Positions 10,093 to 19,600 of a DNA stretch of 64,000 bases are shown one piece after another. Each line of letters opens with the position of its first letter. The first letter of the stretch is position 1. The position numbers and the translations under genes are program-made. The notes under the pieces were generated by a model. The model saw only the letters and a program-made list of their open reading frames with translations, did not search any database and was not told where the DNA came from. Source of the DNA: Variovorax fucosicus. GTDB lineage: Bacteria; Pseudomonadota; Gammaproteobacteria; Burkholderiales; Burkholderiaceae_C. The DNA is taken from NCBI RefSeq assembly GCF_030316825.1, contig NZ_JASZYU010000001.1:1736001-1800000 (forward strand), in the 5' to 3' direction.

Positions 10093-10809
10093 ATGCGAAT
10101 TGCAGCACTTGATGACGATATCGACCAGCTCGATTTAACCAAAAGTACTCTAAAGGCGATGGGACACCATTGCCATACGTTTACGAATGGCGCCGCATTG
10201 CTGAATGAATTGCGGCGCGAGTCTTTCGATTTACTGTTGCTCGATTGGGAGCTGCCCGACATGAGCGGGCTGGACATCGTGCGCTGGGTCCGAAGCAACG
10301 TGCATGACCACGTGCCGATCCTTTTCGTGACCAACAGGCGCGGCGAGCGCGATGTGGTGGAAGGGCTCGAGGTGGGTGCGGATGACTTCATGAGCAAGCC
10401 GATTCGCGTGTCGGAACTGACTGCACGCGTGCGGGCGTTGCTGCGCCGCGCGTACTTCGAACCCAAGGCGGTCGAAGAATGCTGGGGGCGCTACCGGTTC
10501 TTGCCGGCCCAGACCAGTCTGGATGTCGACGGCAAGCCGGTGCCGTTGACGCAGAAGGAATTCGACTTGGCGCTGTTCCTGTTCCGCAACCTGGGCCGCC
10601 TGGTGTCGCGGCGCCACCTGCTGGAAGGGATGTGGAAGGCCAACAACCCGCTGGGTTCGGAATTGATGTCGCGTTCACTCGACACGCATGTGTCGCGGGT
10701 GAGAATCGCGCTGGGCTTGCGGCCCGAAAACGGCTACCGGTTGTGCGCGGTTTACGGTCAGGGCTATCGCCTCGAAGCCGTGCAGAACCTCGAGACCTGC
10801 GAGAACTGA
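10093..10809 (+). CDS. OmpR/PhoB-type response regulator
   Basis: This 238-aa protein has an N-terminal receiver with acidic residues D7-D9, phospho-acceptor D51 (in LLLLDWELPD) and conserved K102 (FMSKPIR). A C-terminal winged-helix DNA-binding domain ends in the typical ...VYGQGYRLE. The ATG at 10093 was chosen because the receiver's first strand (MRIAALDDD) begins there; the frame is open further upstream but lacks family features. It lies 30 bp before a CHASE2 histidine kinase on the same strand, so they form a two-component operon. It is paralogous to the regulator at 36547-37287. The divergent giant adhesin is the natural candidate target. Confidence 0.93.
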   Translation: MRIAALDDDIDQLDLTKSTLKAMGHHCHTFTNGAALLNELRRESFDLLLLDWELPDMSGLDIVRWVRSNVHDHVPILFVTNRRGERDVVEGLEVGADDFMSKPIRVSELTARVRALLRRAYFEPKAVEECWGRYRFLPAQTSLDVDGKPVPLTQKEFDLALFLFRNLGRLVSRRHLLEGMWKANNPLGSELMSRSLDTHVSRVRIALGLRPENGYRLCAVYGQGYRLEAVQNLETCEN

Positions 10810-10839
10810 TCCCCTTCGACCGGGTTCGTCTCTCTGTTC

Positions 10840-13230
10840 ATGCGAGCTTTCCAGACTCTACGGGCCGGCGTGCCCTTGAGCAGGTGCGTACGCCACCGAC
10901 TCGCGCGCAGGCTTGAGTGGATTGTCGTCGCGGCCATTGCCCTGGCGCTGGTCGTCGGCATGGATGTGTCCGGCATGTTGCGCCAGCCCAACCGTCTGGT
11001 GCAGGACGCGATCGTGGCAGCGCAGGGCCGGGATGTGCGCGACAGCGACGTGGTCATCGTCGCCATCGACGAGAAAAGCATGGCCGCGCTCGGGCGCTGG
11101 CCCTGGCGCCGGAAGCTGCATGCTCAGTTGATCGACCGAATCACGCAGGATGGGCCGCGCGCTATTGGCCTTGACCTTCTGCTGACGGAAGAAGACATAC
11201 AACACCCCGACGACGACGCCGCACTGGCGTCTGCGCTGGAGCGAAGCGGCAAGGTGGTGTTGCCGATGATGATGCACAACCATGGCGGCAGCCCGATGAC
11301 GATGGCGCCCACCGTGTCGCTCGCTGCCGCTGCGAATCGCCTGGGCTTCGACCACCTGTCGGTGGACAACGACGGCATCGCGCGCAACGTGTACTTGCGC
11401 GAAGGCCCGCGCGGTGCCCAGCAAGATCACTTCAGCCTCGCGATGCTCCGCATCGGGGAACCGGATCGTTCTATTGCGGATGTTCCCGGCAATCCGGACG
11501 ACGAGAAACTGATCCCTACCCCGCCCTCCAGCGAATGGCTCGATTGGCGGCGCTCGCACAAGATGGTGCTGCCTTTCGCGGGCCCCAGTGGCCATTTCCC
11601 GCGGATCTCGTACGTCGATGCGCTCAAGGGCGAAGTGCCGGCCGGCACGTTCCGGGGCAAGTACGTTCTGGTGGGTACCACGGCCGCAGGGCTGGGCAGC
11701 CAGTACGCGACGCCGGTCGCGAGCCAGGAGCAACTGATGCCGGGCATCGAGATCACGGCCAACGTGCTCGACAGTCTGTTGCGCCGCTATGAGGTGACAC
11801 CGACGCCGACGTGGCTGAACGCGGGCCTGAACGCACTGGTGGTGTTGCTGGCATTGATTGGCATGACCTTGGTCGGGCCCCTGGCGGCGCTGCTGCTCAC
11901 TGGCGCGCTGGCCCTGTGGCTGTGGCTGGCCACCTTCGTCGGCGGCGCGATGCTGCACCAGCAGTTTGCGCCGCTAGCGGGAATGCTGGGCCTGGGCATC
12001 GCGTATGCGCTATGGGGCTGGGGAAGGTTGAGCGCAGCCTCGCGCTACCTGATCGAGGCCTCGACCCATTTGCGTGCGAGTGCCAACCTGGGTCAGGCGC
12101 CCTCGGGTGGGAAACGTTCCTCGGGGGATTTTCTGGACCGGCGCATCAAGGCACTGGAGAAGACCACCTGGCAACTGCGCGACCTGCACCGGTTTGTGAG
12201 CGACAGCCTGGACAACCTGCCCGATGCGACGCTGGTGTGCGACCGGTCGGGCAAGTTGTTGCTGGCCAATGCCGCCGCAACACGCTACTTCAATGTGCCG
12301 GGCGGCGATTGGTCAGGCGATGCATCGGTGGTCGATCTGATGCGCTACGTGCGCTCGAATGACGACCATCATCAACTTGTCGTTACGCCGGAGTCGCTGG
12401 CCCAGGCCCCTGCTTCACGTGCAACAGCCGCACGGGACATTCCGGGCCGCGACCTGCTGGTCAAGCAGGCGCCTTCGTTCAGCGCCGACGGGCAGCATAC
12501 GGGCTGGATCGTGAGCATCGTCGACGTCACCGAAATGCGCGAGCTCCAGCGCCAGCGGGACGATGCCATGCACTTTCTCAGCCACGACATTCGTGCGCCA
12601 CATACATCCATCCTCACGCTGCTGGCGCTCGATCGGCATGATCCAACGGCGATGACGCCGCAGCAATTCCATGACCGGATCGAACGGCATGCGCGCAAGG
12701 CGCTGGCGTTGTCGGATGGCTTCATTCAATTGGCGCGGGCCCGGTCTCAACACTATCGCTTCGAGCCCTGCTGCCTGGCGGACATGCTGCGCGAATGCAT
12801 CGACGATGCGTGGGAAACGCGCCAGCGCAACAAGATCGAGGTGACGCTTGCGCCCGGGCCGCAGGAAGCGCTGAGCCATGTGGATCGCGAGCTGGTGGGC
12901 CGCGCGCTCGACAACCTGCTGGGCAACGCACTCAAATACGCGCCCGAGGGTTCCACGGTCACCTGCGCCGTCGAGCCGCATGCCGATGGCTGGGCCCTCC
13001 GGGTGGAGGATGAAGGGCCGGGCATCGCGGAGGATCAGCAAGCCGCGGTTTTCGAGCCCTTCCTGAAAGGCGCCTCGATGACTCGCACCGATGGCGCCGG
13101 GCTTGGCCTGGCCTTCGTCAAAACGGTTGCCGTGCGCCACGGCGGCAAGGTTTTGCTTGAAAGCACGGCCGGACGAGGCGCCACGTTTCAGCTCGTTCTG
13201 CCACGAGACATCGTGGCCGACGCGTGCTAG
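10840..13230 (+). CDS. CHASE2-domain sensor histidine kinase
   Basis: The 796-aa protein starts with a transmembrane helix at about residues 25-45, followed by a periplasmic CHASE2 sensor domain to about residue 320. Three closely spaced transmembrane helices (about 325-400) come next, then a PAS-like segment (about 455-565) and a HisKA domain with phospho-acceptor H582 in FLSHDIRAP. The ATPase domain shows an N box (NLLGNALKYAPEG), G1 (DEGPGI) and G2 (GAGLGLAF). All catalytic motifs are present, so an active kinase is expected, pairing with the regulator 30 bp upstream. It has the same layout as the kinase at 32895-35306, so the two arose by duplication. The signal it senses is unknown. Confidence 0.93.
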   Translation: MRAFQTLRAGVPLSRCVRHRLARRLEWIVVAAIALALVVGMDVSGMLRQPNRLVQDAIVAAQGRDVRDSDVVIVAIDEKSMAALGRWPWRRKLHAQLIDRITQDGPRAIGLDLLLTEEDIQHPDDDAALASALERSGKVVLPMMMHNHGGSPMTMAPTVSLAAAANRLGFDHLSVDNDGIARNVYLREGPRGAQQDHFSLAMLRIGEPDRSIADVPGNPDDEKLIPTPPSSEWLDWRRSHKMVLPFAGPSGHFPRISYVDALKGEVPAGTFRGKYVLVGTTAAGLGSQYATPVASQEQLMPGIEITANVLDSLLRRYEVTPTPTWLNAGLNALVVLLALIGMTLVGPLAALLLTGALALWLWLATFVGGAMLHQQFAPLAGMLGLGIAYALWGWGRLSAASRYLIEASTHLRASANLGQAPSGGKRSSGDFLDRRIKALEKTTWQLRDLHRFVSDSLDNLPDATLVCDRSGKLLLANAAATRYFNVPGGDWSGDASVVDLMRYVRSNDDHHQLVVTPESLAQAPASRATAARDIPGRDLLVKQAPSFSADGQHTGWIVSIVDVTEMRELQRQRDDAMHFLSHDIRAPHTSILTLLALDRHDPTAMTPQQFHDRIERHARKALALSDGFIQLARARSQHYRFEPCCLADMLRECIDDAWETRQRNKIEVTLAPGPQEALSHVDRELVGRALDNLLGNALKYAPEGSTVTCAVEPHADGWALRVEDEGPGIAEDQQAAVFEPFLKGASMTRTDGAGLGLAFVKTVAVRHGGKVLLESTAGRGATFQLVLPRDIVADAC

Positions 13231-13280
13231 CCACAGGCATAAATGTTGCTGTAACAAAACCTCACATATCCTGCTCGATC

Positions 13281-15416
13281 ATGCATTCCCAAGACAACGA
13301 AAACAGCACGCGACTGGCCCGCCGTACCTTCTGCATGGGCGCGGTGAGCTTGGCAGCGTTGGGAGCCGCAGGTTGCGGGGGCAATGGCGGCGGCGGCGTT
13401 GACGGATTCGGGAGCCCAAGCGCGCTCGGCGCCACGCAGGGTGCGGCGGCTTCGTCTGGCGGGGCAGTCGCGACAGGCGCTTCTACCGAAATCGTTGCAT
13501 CGACCGAACCCGTTGCGAGTTCAACGACGCAAGCGCGCAAGTTCACGCACCCCGGCCTGCTGCACAGCGAGGCTGATTTCGAGCGCATGCGCGTGAAAGT
13601 GGGCGCCGGCGCGCAGCCCTGGCTGAGCGGCTGGACCGCATTGACATCCAACGGCCGCGCGCAGCTCGGCGCCAGCCCGCGTCCGCTGGCCACCGTGATC
13701 CGCGGCGGCGACGACTCGAACTTCGCCCAGATGTACATCGACATCGCGCGCGCCTACCAACTGGCGCTGCGCTGGAAAGTCTCGCAAGACACGCGCTACG
13801 CCGACCTGGCGGTGGTGTTCCTGAACGCGTGGTCTTCCACGCTGACTGCCATCAACGGCAATGCGGACCGCTTCCTGGCGGCGGGCATCTATGGCTACCA
13901 GTTCGCCAATGCGGCCGAGATCATGCGCTCCTACACCGGCTGGGCGGCAGGCGATCTGGCGCGCTTCCAGAACATGATGCTGACCGTGTTCTACCCGCTC
14001 AACCACAGCTTCCTGGTCAACCACAACGGCTCGGTCATCACCAACTACTGGGCCAACTGGGACCAGTGCGCGCTGGCCTCGATGCTGGCCATCGGCGTGC
14101 TGTGCGACCGGCAGGACATCTATGACGAGGCGCTCGGCTACTACAAGACCGGCCAGGGCAACGGCGCGGGCCTGCAGGCGGTCTATCACGTGCATCCCGG
14201 TTACCTCGGCCAATGGCAGGAGAGCGGGCGCGACCAGGGGCATTGCACGCTCGGCATCGGTCTCGCGGGCGCGTTCTGCGAAATGGCATGGAACCAGGGC
14301 GACGACGTCTACGGCTACGAAAACAACCGCTTTCTGGCCGGCGCCGAGTACGTGGCGAAGTCCAACCTTCTAGATGGCTCCGGCGCCTTTTACACGGTGC
14401 CCTTCTTCACCAACATCAACAGGCAGGGCACGCAGTCGGTGCTGTCTAGCGCCGGCCAGGGCCACCGGCGTGGGATCTGGGAGAGCGTGCACAACCACTA
14501 TGCCAATCGCCTCGGCATCGCGACGCCCTACACCGCCCTGCAAGTCGCGCAAATGCGCCCCGAGGGGGACGGCGGCAACGGCGACCAGCTGGGCTTCGGC
14601 ACGCTGACTTTCACGCGTGATCCGCTCGCAACGCCTTTGCGCCCGAGCAGCCTCACGGCGCGGCTGCGCGGGCCGCAGGTGTTGCTGTCGTGGTGGGGCT
14701 GCACCGACGCACTGAGCTACACGGTCAAGCGTGGCGACAACGCGGGCGGCCCCTACGCCACGCTCGTCGCCGGTATCACCGACACGCTGACTTTCACGGA
14801 CAGCACCGCCGTTGCCGGTGCCGTGTACTACTACGCGGTCGTCGGCGTGAACGCGGCAGGCGAGAGCGCGCCCTCGACCGAAGCGAGGGTGGCGATCAAA
14901 CCCGAGCTGCTGCTGCAGAAGAAGACCGACGACGGCGGCAACGGCCACGCCACGCTCGCGACCGGTCTGGCAAAGGATCTTGCCGACTTCACGATCGCAG
15001 CCCGCGTGTTCCTGGACAGCGCCGCCACATGGTCGCGCGTGTTCGACTTCGGCTCCGGCCCGCGCCGCTACATGATGCTGACGCCGCGCAGCAATGCCGG
15101 CACGGTCCGCTATGCGATCTCCACGGTCCACGGCTACAACGAGCAGGTGATCGACGGCAACGCGGCACTGCCTACCGGCCGCTGGGTGCATGTGGCGGTG
15201 ACCTTGTCGGACAGCCTCGGCACGCTGTACGTCGACGGCATCGCGGTCGGCACCAACACGCAGATGACACTGGCGCCCTTCCATCTCGGCGAGACCACGC
15301 AGAACTGGCTCGGGCGCTCCCAGTTCGCGGCGGATCCGACACTGCCGGGGCGGCTGGACGACTTCCGGCTCTACAGCGGCGCGCTGAGCGCGGCGGAGAT
15401 CGCGGCACTGGTCTAG
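13281..15416 (+). CDS. Tat-exported lipoprotein, alginate-lyase-like + FN3 + LamG domains
   Basis: This 711-aa protein begins with a twin-arginine signal (RLARRTFCMG, R14-R15) and a possible lipobox AAGC at Cys32, then a Ser/Ala-rich linker. Residues ~85-400 resemble the alpha/alpha-barrel alginate/chondroitin lyase superfamily, with an N-H-N...NYWANW motif comparable to the NN...YW catalytic motif of PL5 lyases. Residues ~453-540 are a fibronectin type III domain, and ~545-711 a concanavalin-like LamG domain likely to bind carbohydrate. ATG at 13281 was chosen because the signal peptide starts there; the upstream extension is not signal-like. It lies 50 bp after the kinase and may belong to its regulon. 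Substrate is inferred only at the level of polyuronate or other acidic polysaccharide. Confidence 0.8.
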   Translation: MHSQDNENSTRLARRTFCMGAVSLAALGAAGCGGNGGGGVDGFGSPSALGATQGAAASSGGAVATGASTEIVASTEPVASSTTQARKFTHPGLLHSEADFERMRVKVGAGAQPWLSGWTALTSNGRAQLGASPRPLATVIRGGDDSNFAQMYIDIARAYQLALRWKVSQDTRYADLAVVFLNAWSSTLTAINGNADRFLAAGIYGYQFANAAEIMRSYTGWAAGDLARFQNMMLTVFYPLNHSFLVNHNGSVITNYWANWDQCALASMLAIGVLCDRQDIYDEALGYYKTGQGNGAGLQAVYHVHPGYLGQWQESGRDQGHCTLGIGLAGAFCEMAWNQGDDVYGYENNRFLAGAEYVAKSNLLDGSGAFYTVPFFTNINRQGTQSVLSSAGQGHRRGIWESVHNHYANRLGIATPYTALQVAQMRPEGDGGNGDQLGFGTLTFTRDPLATPLRPSSLTARLRGPQVLLSWWGCTDALSYTVKRGDNAGGPYATLVAGITDTLTFTDSTAVAGAVYYYAVVGVNAAGESAPSTEARVAIKPELLLQKKTDDGGNGHATLATGLAKDLADFTIAARVFLDSAATWSRVFDFGSGPRRYMMLTPRSNAGTVRYAISTVHGYNEQVIDGNAALPTGRWVHVAVTLSDSLGTLYVDGIAVGTNTQMTLAPFHLGETTQNWLGRSQFAADPTLPGRLDDFRLYSGALSAAEIAALV

Positions 15417-15470
15417 GCAGGCAGAGACCCATCTGCCGACTCGAGCTGCCCGAGCGTGCCGGGAAAAGCC

Positions 15471-15503
15471 AAAAAACCTGTACAGCCGCCAGGCCGTACA
15501 GGT
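15471..15503 (-). terminator. Rho-independent terminator of the lipoprotein gene
   Basis: An 8-bp perfect stem ACCTGTAC/GTACAGGT (15476-15503), with further GCC/GGC pairing inside, is followed on the minus strand by six T. It sits between the convergent ends of the lyase-like gene (15416) and the lipoprotein gene (15567), correctly placed to end the minus-strand transcript. Confidence 0.8.
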
Positions 15504-15566
15504 TCATGATCTTGAAGGGAGGGGGCGCTGCGAAACGCTCCCCTCGATCGCTAGCGGGTCGGGGCT

Positions 15567-16469
15567 TTACCGATCCCCGCTCACCTCGATCTCCACGCGA
15601 CGATTGGGCTGCAGGCAAGCCACCAGTGCGGGCGTCTTCGCGGCGCCTGGACATTGCGCGAGCGGCTGTCGCTCGCCCGTGCCTGCGGTACGGATCACCC
15701 CCTTTGGAACCCCTCCTTGCGCCAGCAAATCAGCTACGGTATTGGCACGAGCGAGCGAGAGCTTCTCGTTGTAGCTTTCGGAGCCCAGCCGGTCGGTATG
15801 GCCCGTCACCGCGACGTAGTTCAGCTTGCGGAAACTGCGCTTGATCTCCGCGGCCAGCTGCTCGATCTTCGCGCGCCCTGCGGGCTGCAGGTCGGCAAGG
15901 GAGCCACCATCGAAGCGGAACAGCCCGTCGGCGCCCAGCGTCACCTTCTGCGCCGGCGCAGGTGCAGGCGACGGCGTGACCACTGCCGGAATCGGCTTGA
16001 CCTGCGGCGGATCAACCAGCATCGCGCAATCGGGCTCCTTCCAATACATGCCGTTGGTCAGCATGTCGCGGTTGAAGCGCACCATGTACTGGCAGGTGGT
16101 GAACTCCGGGCCCTTGCCGGTGTGAAAGTGGAAGAAGTAGTTCCACTCGCGCACTCCGGCGATGCCCTCGCTGAAGTGAGGCGATCCGAGCAGCGCGCGC
16201 ACCTCGTCCTTGCCCATACCGGTACGCATGGTGCGCAGCGCCTCGGTACTCGGGAACGCGCCCTCCTTCCACTTCACGGCGTCGCGCTTGGGAAAATCCT
16301 CCGCACGGGGCGGCGGCGAATCTTCCTTGATCATTCCGGCCTGCGGCGCGACCGCCGCCGAGCCGGCACAGCCGCCGAGCGTGAGCAAAAAAGCAGCCAC
16401 GACCGCCAGCGGCACGAACTGCAGCATCGGCACGAGGGGTTTTGCCCGCTGTTGAATCATTTTTTTCAA
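15567..16469 (-). CDS. BamE-like + OmpA-type lipoprotein paired with adhesin
   Basis: The predicted 300-aa outer-membrane lipoprotein has a lipobox LGGC after one hydrophobic segment, an SmpA/BamE-like domain around MRTGMGKDEVRALLGSPHF, a Pro/Ala linker, and a C-terminal OmpA-type peptidoglycan-binding domain (GHTDRLGSESYNEKLSLARA ... NRRVEIEV). I chose a TTG start at 16469 because GGAG stands 8 nt upstream and the resulting N-terminus resembles the paralogue at the left edge; an ATG three codons later is possible. The reading frame is open further upstream (to 16688) and contains a signal-like stub (MHFTRRSLAAAV), perhaps a relic of another gene. It lies 181 bp after the 1931-aa adhesin. Anchoring the adhesin complex to peptidoglycan is inference. 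Confidence 0.88.
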   Translation of the reverse strand: MKKMIQQRAKPLVPMLQFVPLAVVAAFLLTLGGCAGSAAVAPQAGMIKEDSPPPRAEDFPKRDAVKWKEGAFPSTEALRTMRTGMGKDEVRALLGSPHFSEGIAGVREWNYFFHFHTGKGPEFTTCQYMVRFNRDMLTNGMYWKEPDCAMLVDPPQVKPIPAVVTPSPAPAPAQKVTLGADGLFRFDGGSLADLQPAGRAKIEQLAAEIKRSFRKLNYVAVTGHTDRLGSESYNEKLSLARANTVADLLAQGGVPKGVIRTAGTGERQPLAQCPGAAKTPALVACLQPNRRVEIEVSGDR

Positions 16470-16650
16470 GATCGAAACTCCGCGAATTGGTTGAACGTGC
16501 GCCCGGCGCCCCCCGAAGGGGAAGCTTTCGAGCGCGGGGAACGATGTCGGCTCCGCAGGCGAGCCAGGCGCGCCTTGGGCCGACACGGCAGCGGCGAGGC
16601 TGCGGCGAGTGAAGTGCATGGTGCTTTGCATGATTTCTCCAGGCGCCCCA

Positions 16651-19600
16651 TCAATCCCAAACACCCGAAATCCCCGCTCGCACCGCAACGCCGCCTGCCG
16701 GACTCACCGAGGCACCGCCCGTGACACTCCAGCGGCCGTTGTCCGACGTGCGCCGCAACGAAACGCCGACGGCACTCTGGGACTGGTAGTAGCCCAGCCC
16801 TGCGGCATAGGTCAGCTTGCCCGGGATGTACGGCGCGCTTTCCATTGCCATCGCCGACGCAACCCCCGCATACGACTTCTTGGCCACGTCGTTGATGCTG
16901 GTCTGCAAGCCGTTGACTCGCGAGTCGGTATAGGCAGTGGCCGCGGCGACACCGCTGTTCAACTGGTTCACGTTGACCGCGTCGGTGCCCTTCACCCCAG
17001 GTGCCACGTTCGAGATCACCGTACCGTTGGGCGCCTGGCCATTCCCCAGAGTGACCTGGTTGTAGTTGACGCTGCCATCCGGATTGGTGGCGTACTGCAC
17101 CGAAGCAGCACTGGCCGCCTGCAACTGCCGCAGATTCACCGCGTCGGTGGCCTGCGTGCCGCCGGCCACGTTGGTGATCTGGCGCTCGTTGCCTGCACTG
17201 CCGACCGACACCGCCGCCTGCGCGTTGACCGACACGCCGGTGTACGCCTCGGTGACCGTGCCCGCAGCCCTGTTGGCGACGGATCCGGTTCCCAGCGCGA
17301 CACCACCGGTTTGCTGGACGATGGCGCCGTAGCCGATCGCAGTGCCTCGCGAGATCGTCGGTGCGGCACTCAGCGGCGTACCGCCTGCGTCGGCGAAGTC
17401 GCCGACCGCCGTGCCCCCGCCCCCGGCGCGGGAGCTGGCGCCGAGGGCCACGGAACCCGTGGCAAGCGCACCGGTACCGATGGCAACGGCGTTCGTTCCG
17501 GTCGCCTGGGCGCCAAGGCCCACGGCGATCGCGCTGTCACCACTTGCCACTGCGTTCGGCCCGATCGCGACCGAGTTGGCACCGCTCGCGATCGAATCCG
17601 GCAGGGTCGAGTTGGCGTGGAAGTACCTGGTGCCCTGCGTGTAGACACCGGTCAACGCATCGCCCACGTTGTTCACGGTGCTGACCGTGCCGTTGGCATT
17701 GTTGATGGTGTACGAAGGAGCCGTCCAGGTGCCCGTCGTCGGGTTGTAGGAAGCGCCGCCACCCAATGCTGCGGCTGCGCCAGTCCCGACGCTGTCCAGG
17801 TTGCTGTTGGTGGTGCTCAGGCCGGTGGACAGCGAAGCAACGCCGGTCGAGAGACTGCTGATCCCGGTCGAGGTCGACGTCGAGAGCGAAGTCAGGCCCG
17901 TGGACAAACTGGCGATGCCACTGGTTGCCGTGCTCAGACCCGTGGAGGTCGAAGTCGACAGACTGGCGAGATTGCTGTCGGTCGTGCTCAGGCCCGTGGA
18001 CAGGCTGGCGATGCCGCTGGTCGCCGTGCTCAGACCCGTGGAGGTCGAAGTCGACAGGCTGGCAACCGTGCTGTCAGTCGTGCTCAAGCCGGTCGACAGG
18101 CTGCTGATGCCGGTCGAAGTCGAAGTCGACAGACTGGCAAGATTGCTGTCGGTCGTGCTCAGGCCCGTTGACAGGCTGCTGATGCCGGTCGAGGTCGAGG
18201 TCGACAGGCTGGCAACGGTGCTATCGGTCGTGCTCAGGCCCGTCGACAAGCTGGCGATGCCGCTGGTTGCCGTGCTCAGACCCGTGGAGGTCGAAGTCGA
18301 CAGGCTTGCAACGGTGCTGTCCGTCGTGCTCAGGCCAGTCGACAGGCTGGCGATGCCGCTAGTGGCAGTGCTCAGGCCGGTCGAGGTCGAGGTCGACAGG
18401 CTCGCCACAGTGCTGTCGGTTGTGCTCAGGCCCGTGGACAGACTGGCGATGCCGCTCGTTGCCGTGCTCAGACCCGTGGAGGTCGAAGTCGACAGGCTGG
18501 CAACAGTGCTGTCGGTCGTGCTCAAGCCGGTCGACAGGCTGGCGACGCCGCTGGTGGCTGTGCTCAAGCCAGTCGACAGGCTGTTGATGCCGGTCGAGGT
18601 CGAGGTCGACAGGCTTGCAACAGTGCTGTCAGTCGTGCTCAGGCCGGTCGACAGGCTCGCGATGCCACTGGTGGCTGTGCTCAAGCCAGTCGACAGGCTG
18701 CTGATGCCGGTCGAGGTCGAGGTCGACAGGCTGGCCACGGTGCTGTCGGTCGTGCTCAGGCCCGTCGACAAGCTGGCGATGCCGCTGGTTGTCGTGCTCA
18801 GACCCGTGGAGGTCGAAGTCGACAGGCTTGCAACAGTGCTGTCCGTCGTGCTCAAGCCGGTCGACAGGCTGCCGATGCCGGTCGAGGTCGAGGTCGACAA
18901 GCTGGCCACGGTGCTGTCGGTCGTGCTCAGGCCGGTCGACAGGCTGGCGATGCCGCTGGTTGTCGTGCTCAGACCCGTGGAGGTCGAAGTCGACAGGCTT
19001 GCAACCGTGCTGTCAGTCGTGCTCAAGCCGGTCGACAGGCTGCTGATGCCGGTCGAGGTCGAAGTCGACAGGCTGGCGACGCTGCTGGTTGCCGTGCTCA
19101 GGCCGGTGGAAGTCGAAGTCGACAGGCTTGCAACGGTGCTGTCCGTGGTGCTCAAGCTCGTCGATAGGCTCGCGATGCCGGTTGAGGTCGAGGTCGACAA
19201 GCTGGCGATGCCGCTGGTTGCGGTGCTCAGACCCGTGGATGTCGAAGTCGACAGGCTGGCCACGGTGCTGTCCGTCGTGCTCAGGCCTGTGGACAGGCTG
19301 CTGATGCCGGTTGAGGTCGAAGTCGACAGGCTGGCGATGCTGCTGGTCGCAGTGCTCAGACCGGTGGACGTCGAGGTCGACAAGCTGGCAACGGTGCTGT
19401 CGGTGGTGCTCAAGCCAGTCGACAGGCTCGCGATGCCGCTGGTTGCCGTGCTCAGGCCGGTGGAGGTCGAAGTCGACAGGCTCGCAACGGTGCTGTCGGT
19501 CGTGCTCAACGCAGTCGACAGACTCGAGAGACCGCTCGTCGACGAACTCACCGTGGTGGACAGGCTTGCAACGGTGCTGTCGGTGGTGCTGAGGCCGGTC

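Noticed and set aside
16470-16688. N-terminal extension of the lipoprotein frame to 16688 (373 aa)
   Set aside because: It would overlap the adhesin gene's end and put the signal peptide and lipobox deep inside the protein. The TTG at 16469 with GGAG gives a normal lipoprotein. The signal-like stub inside was noted under the gene.
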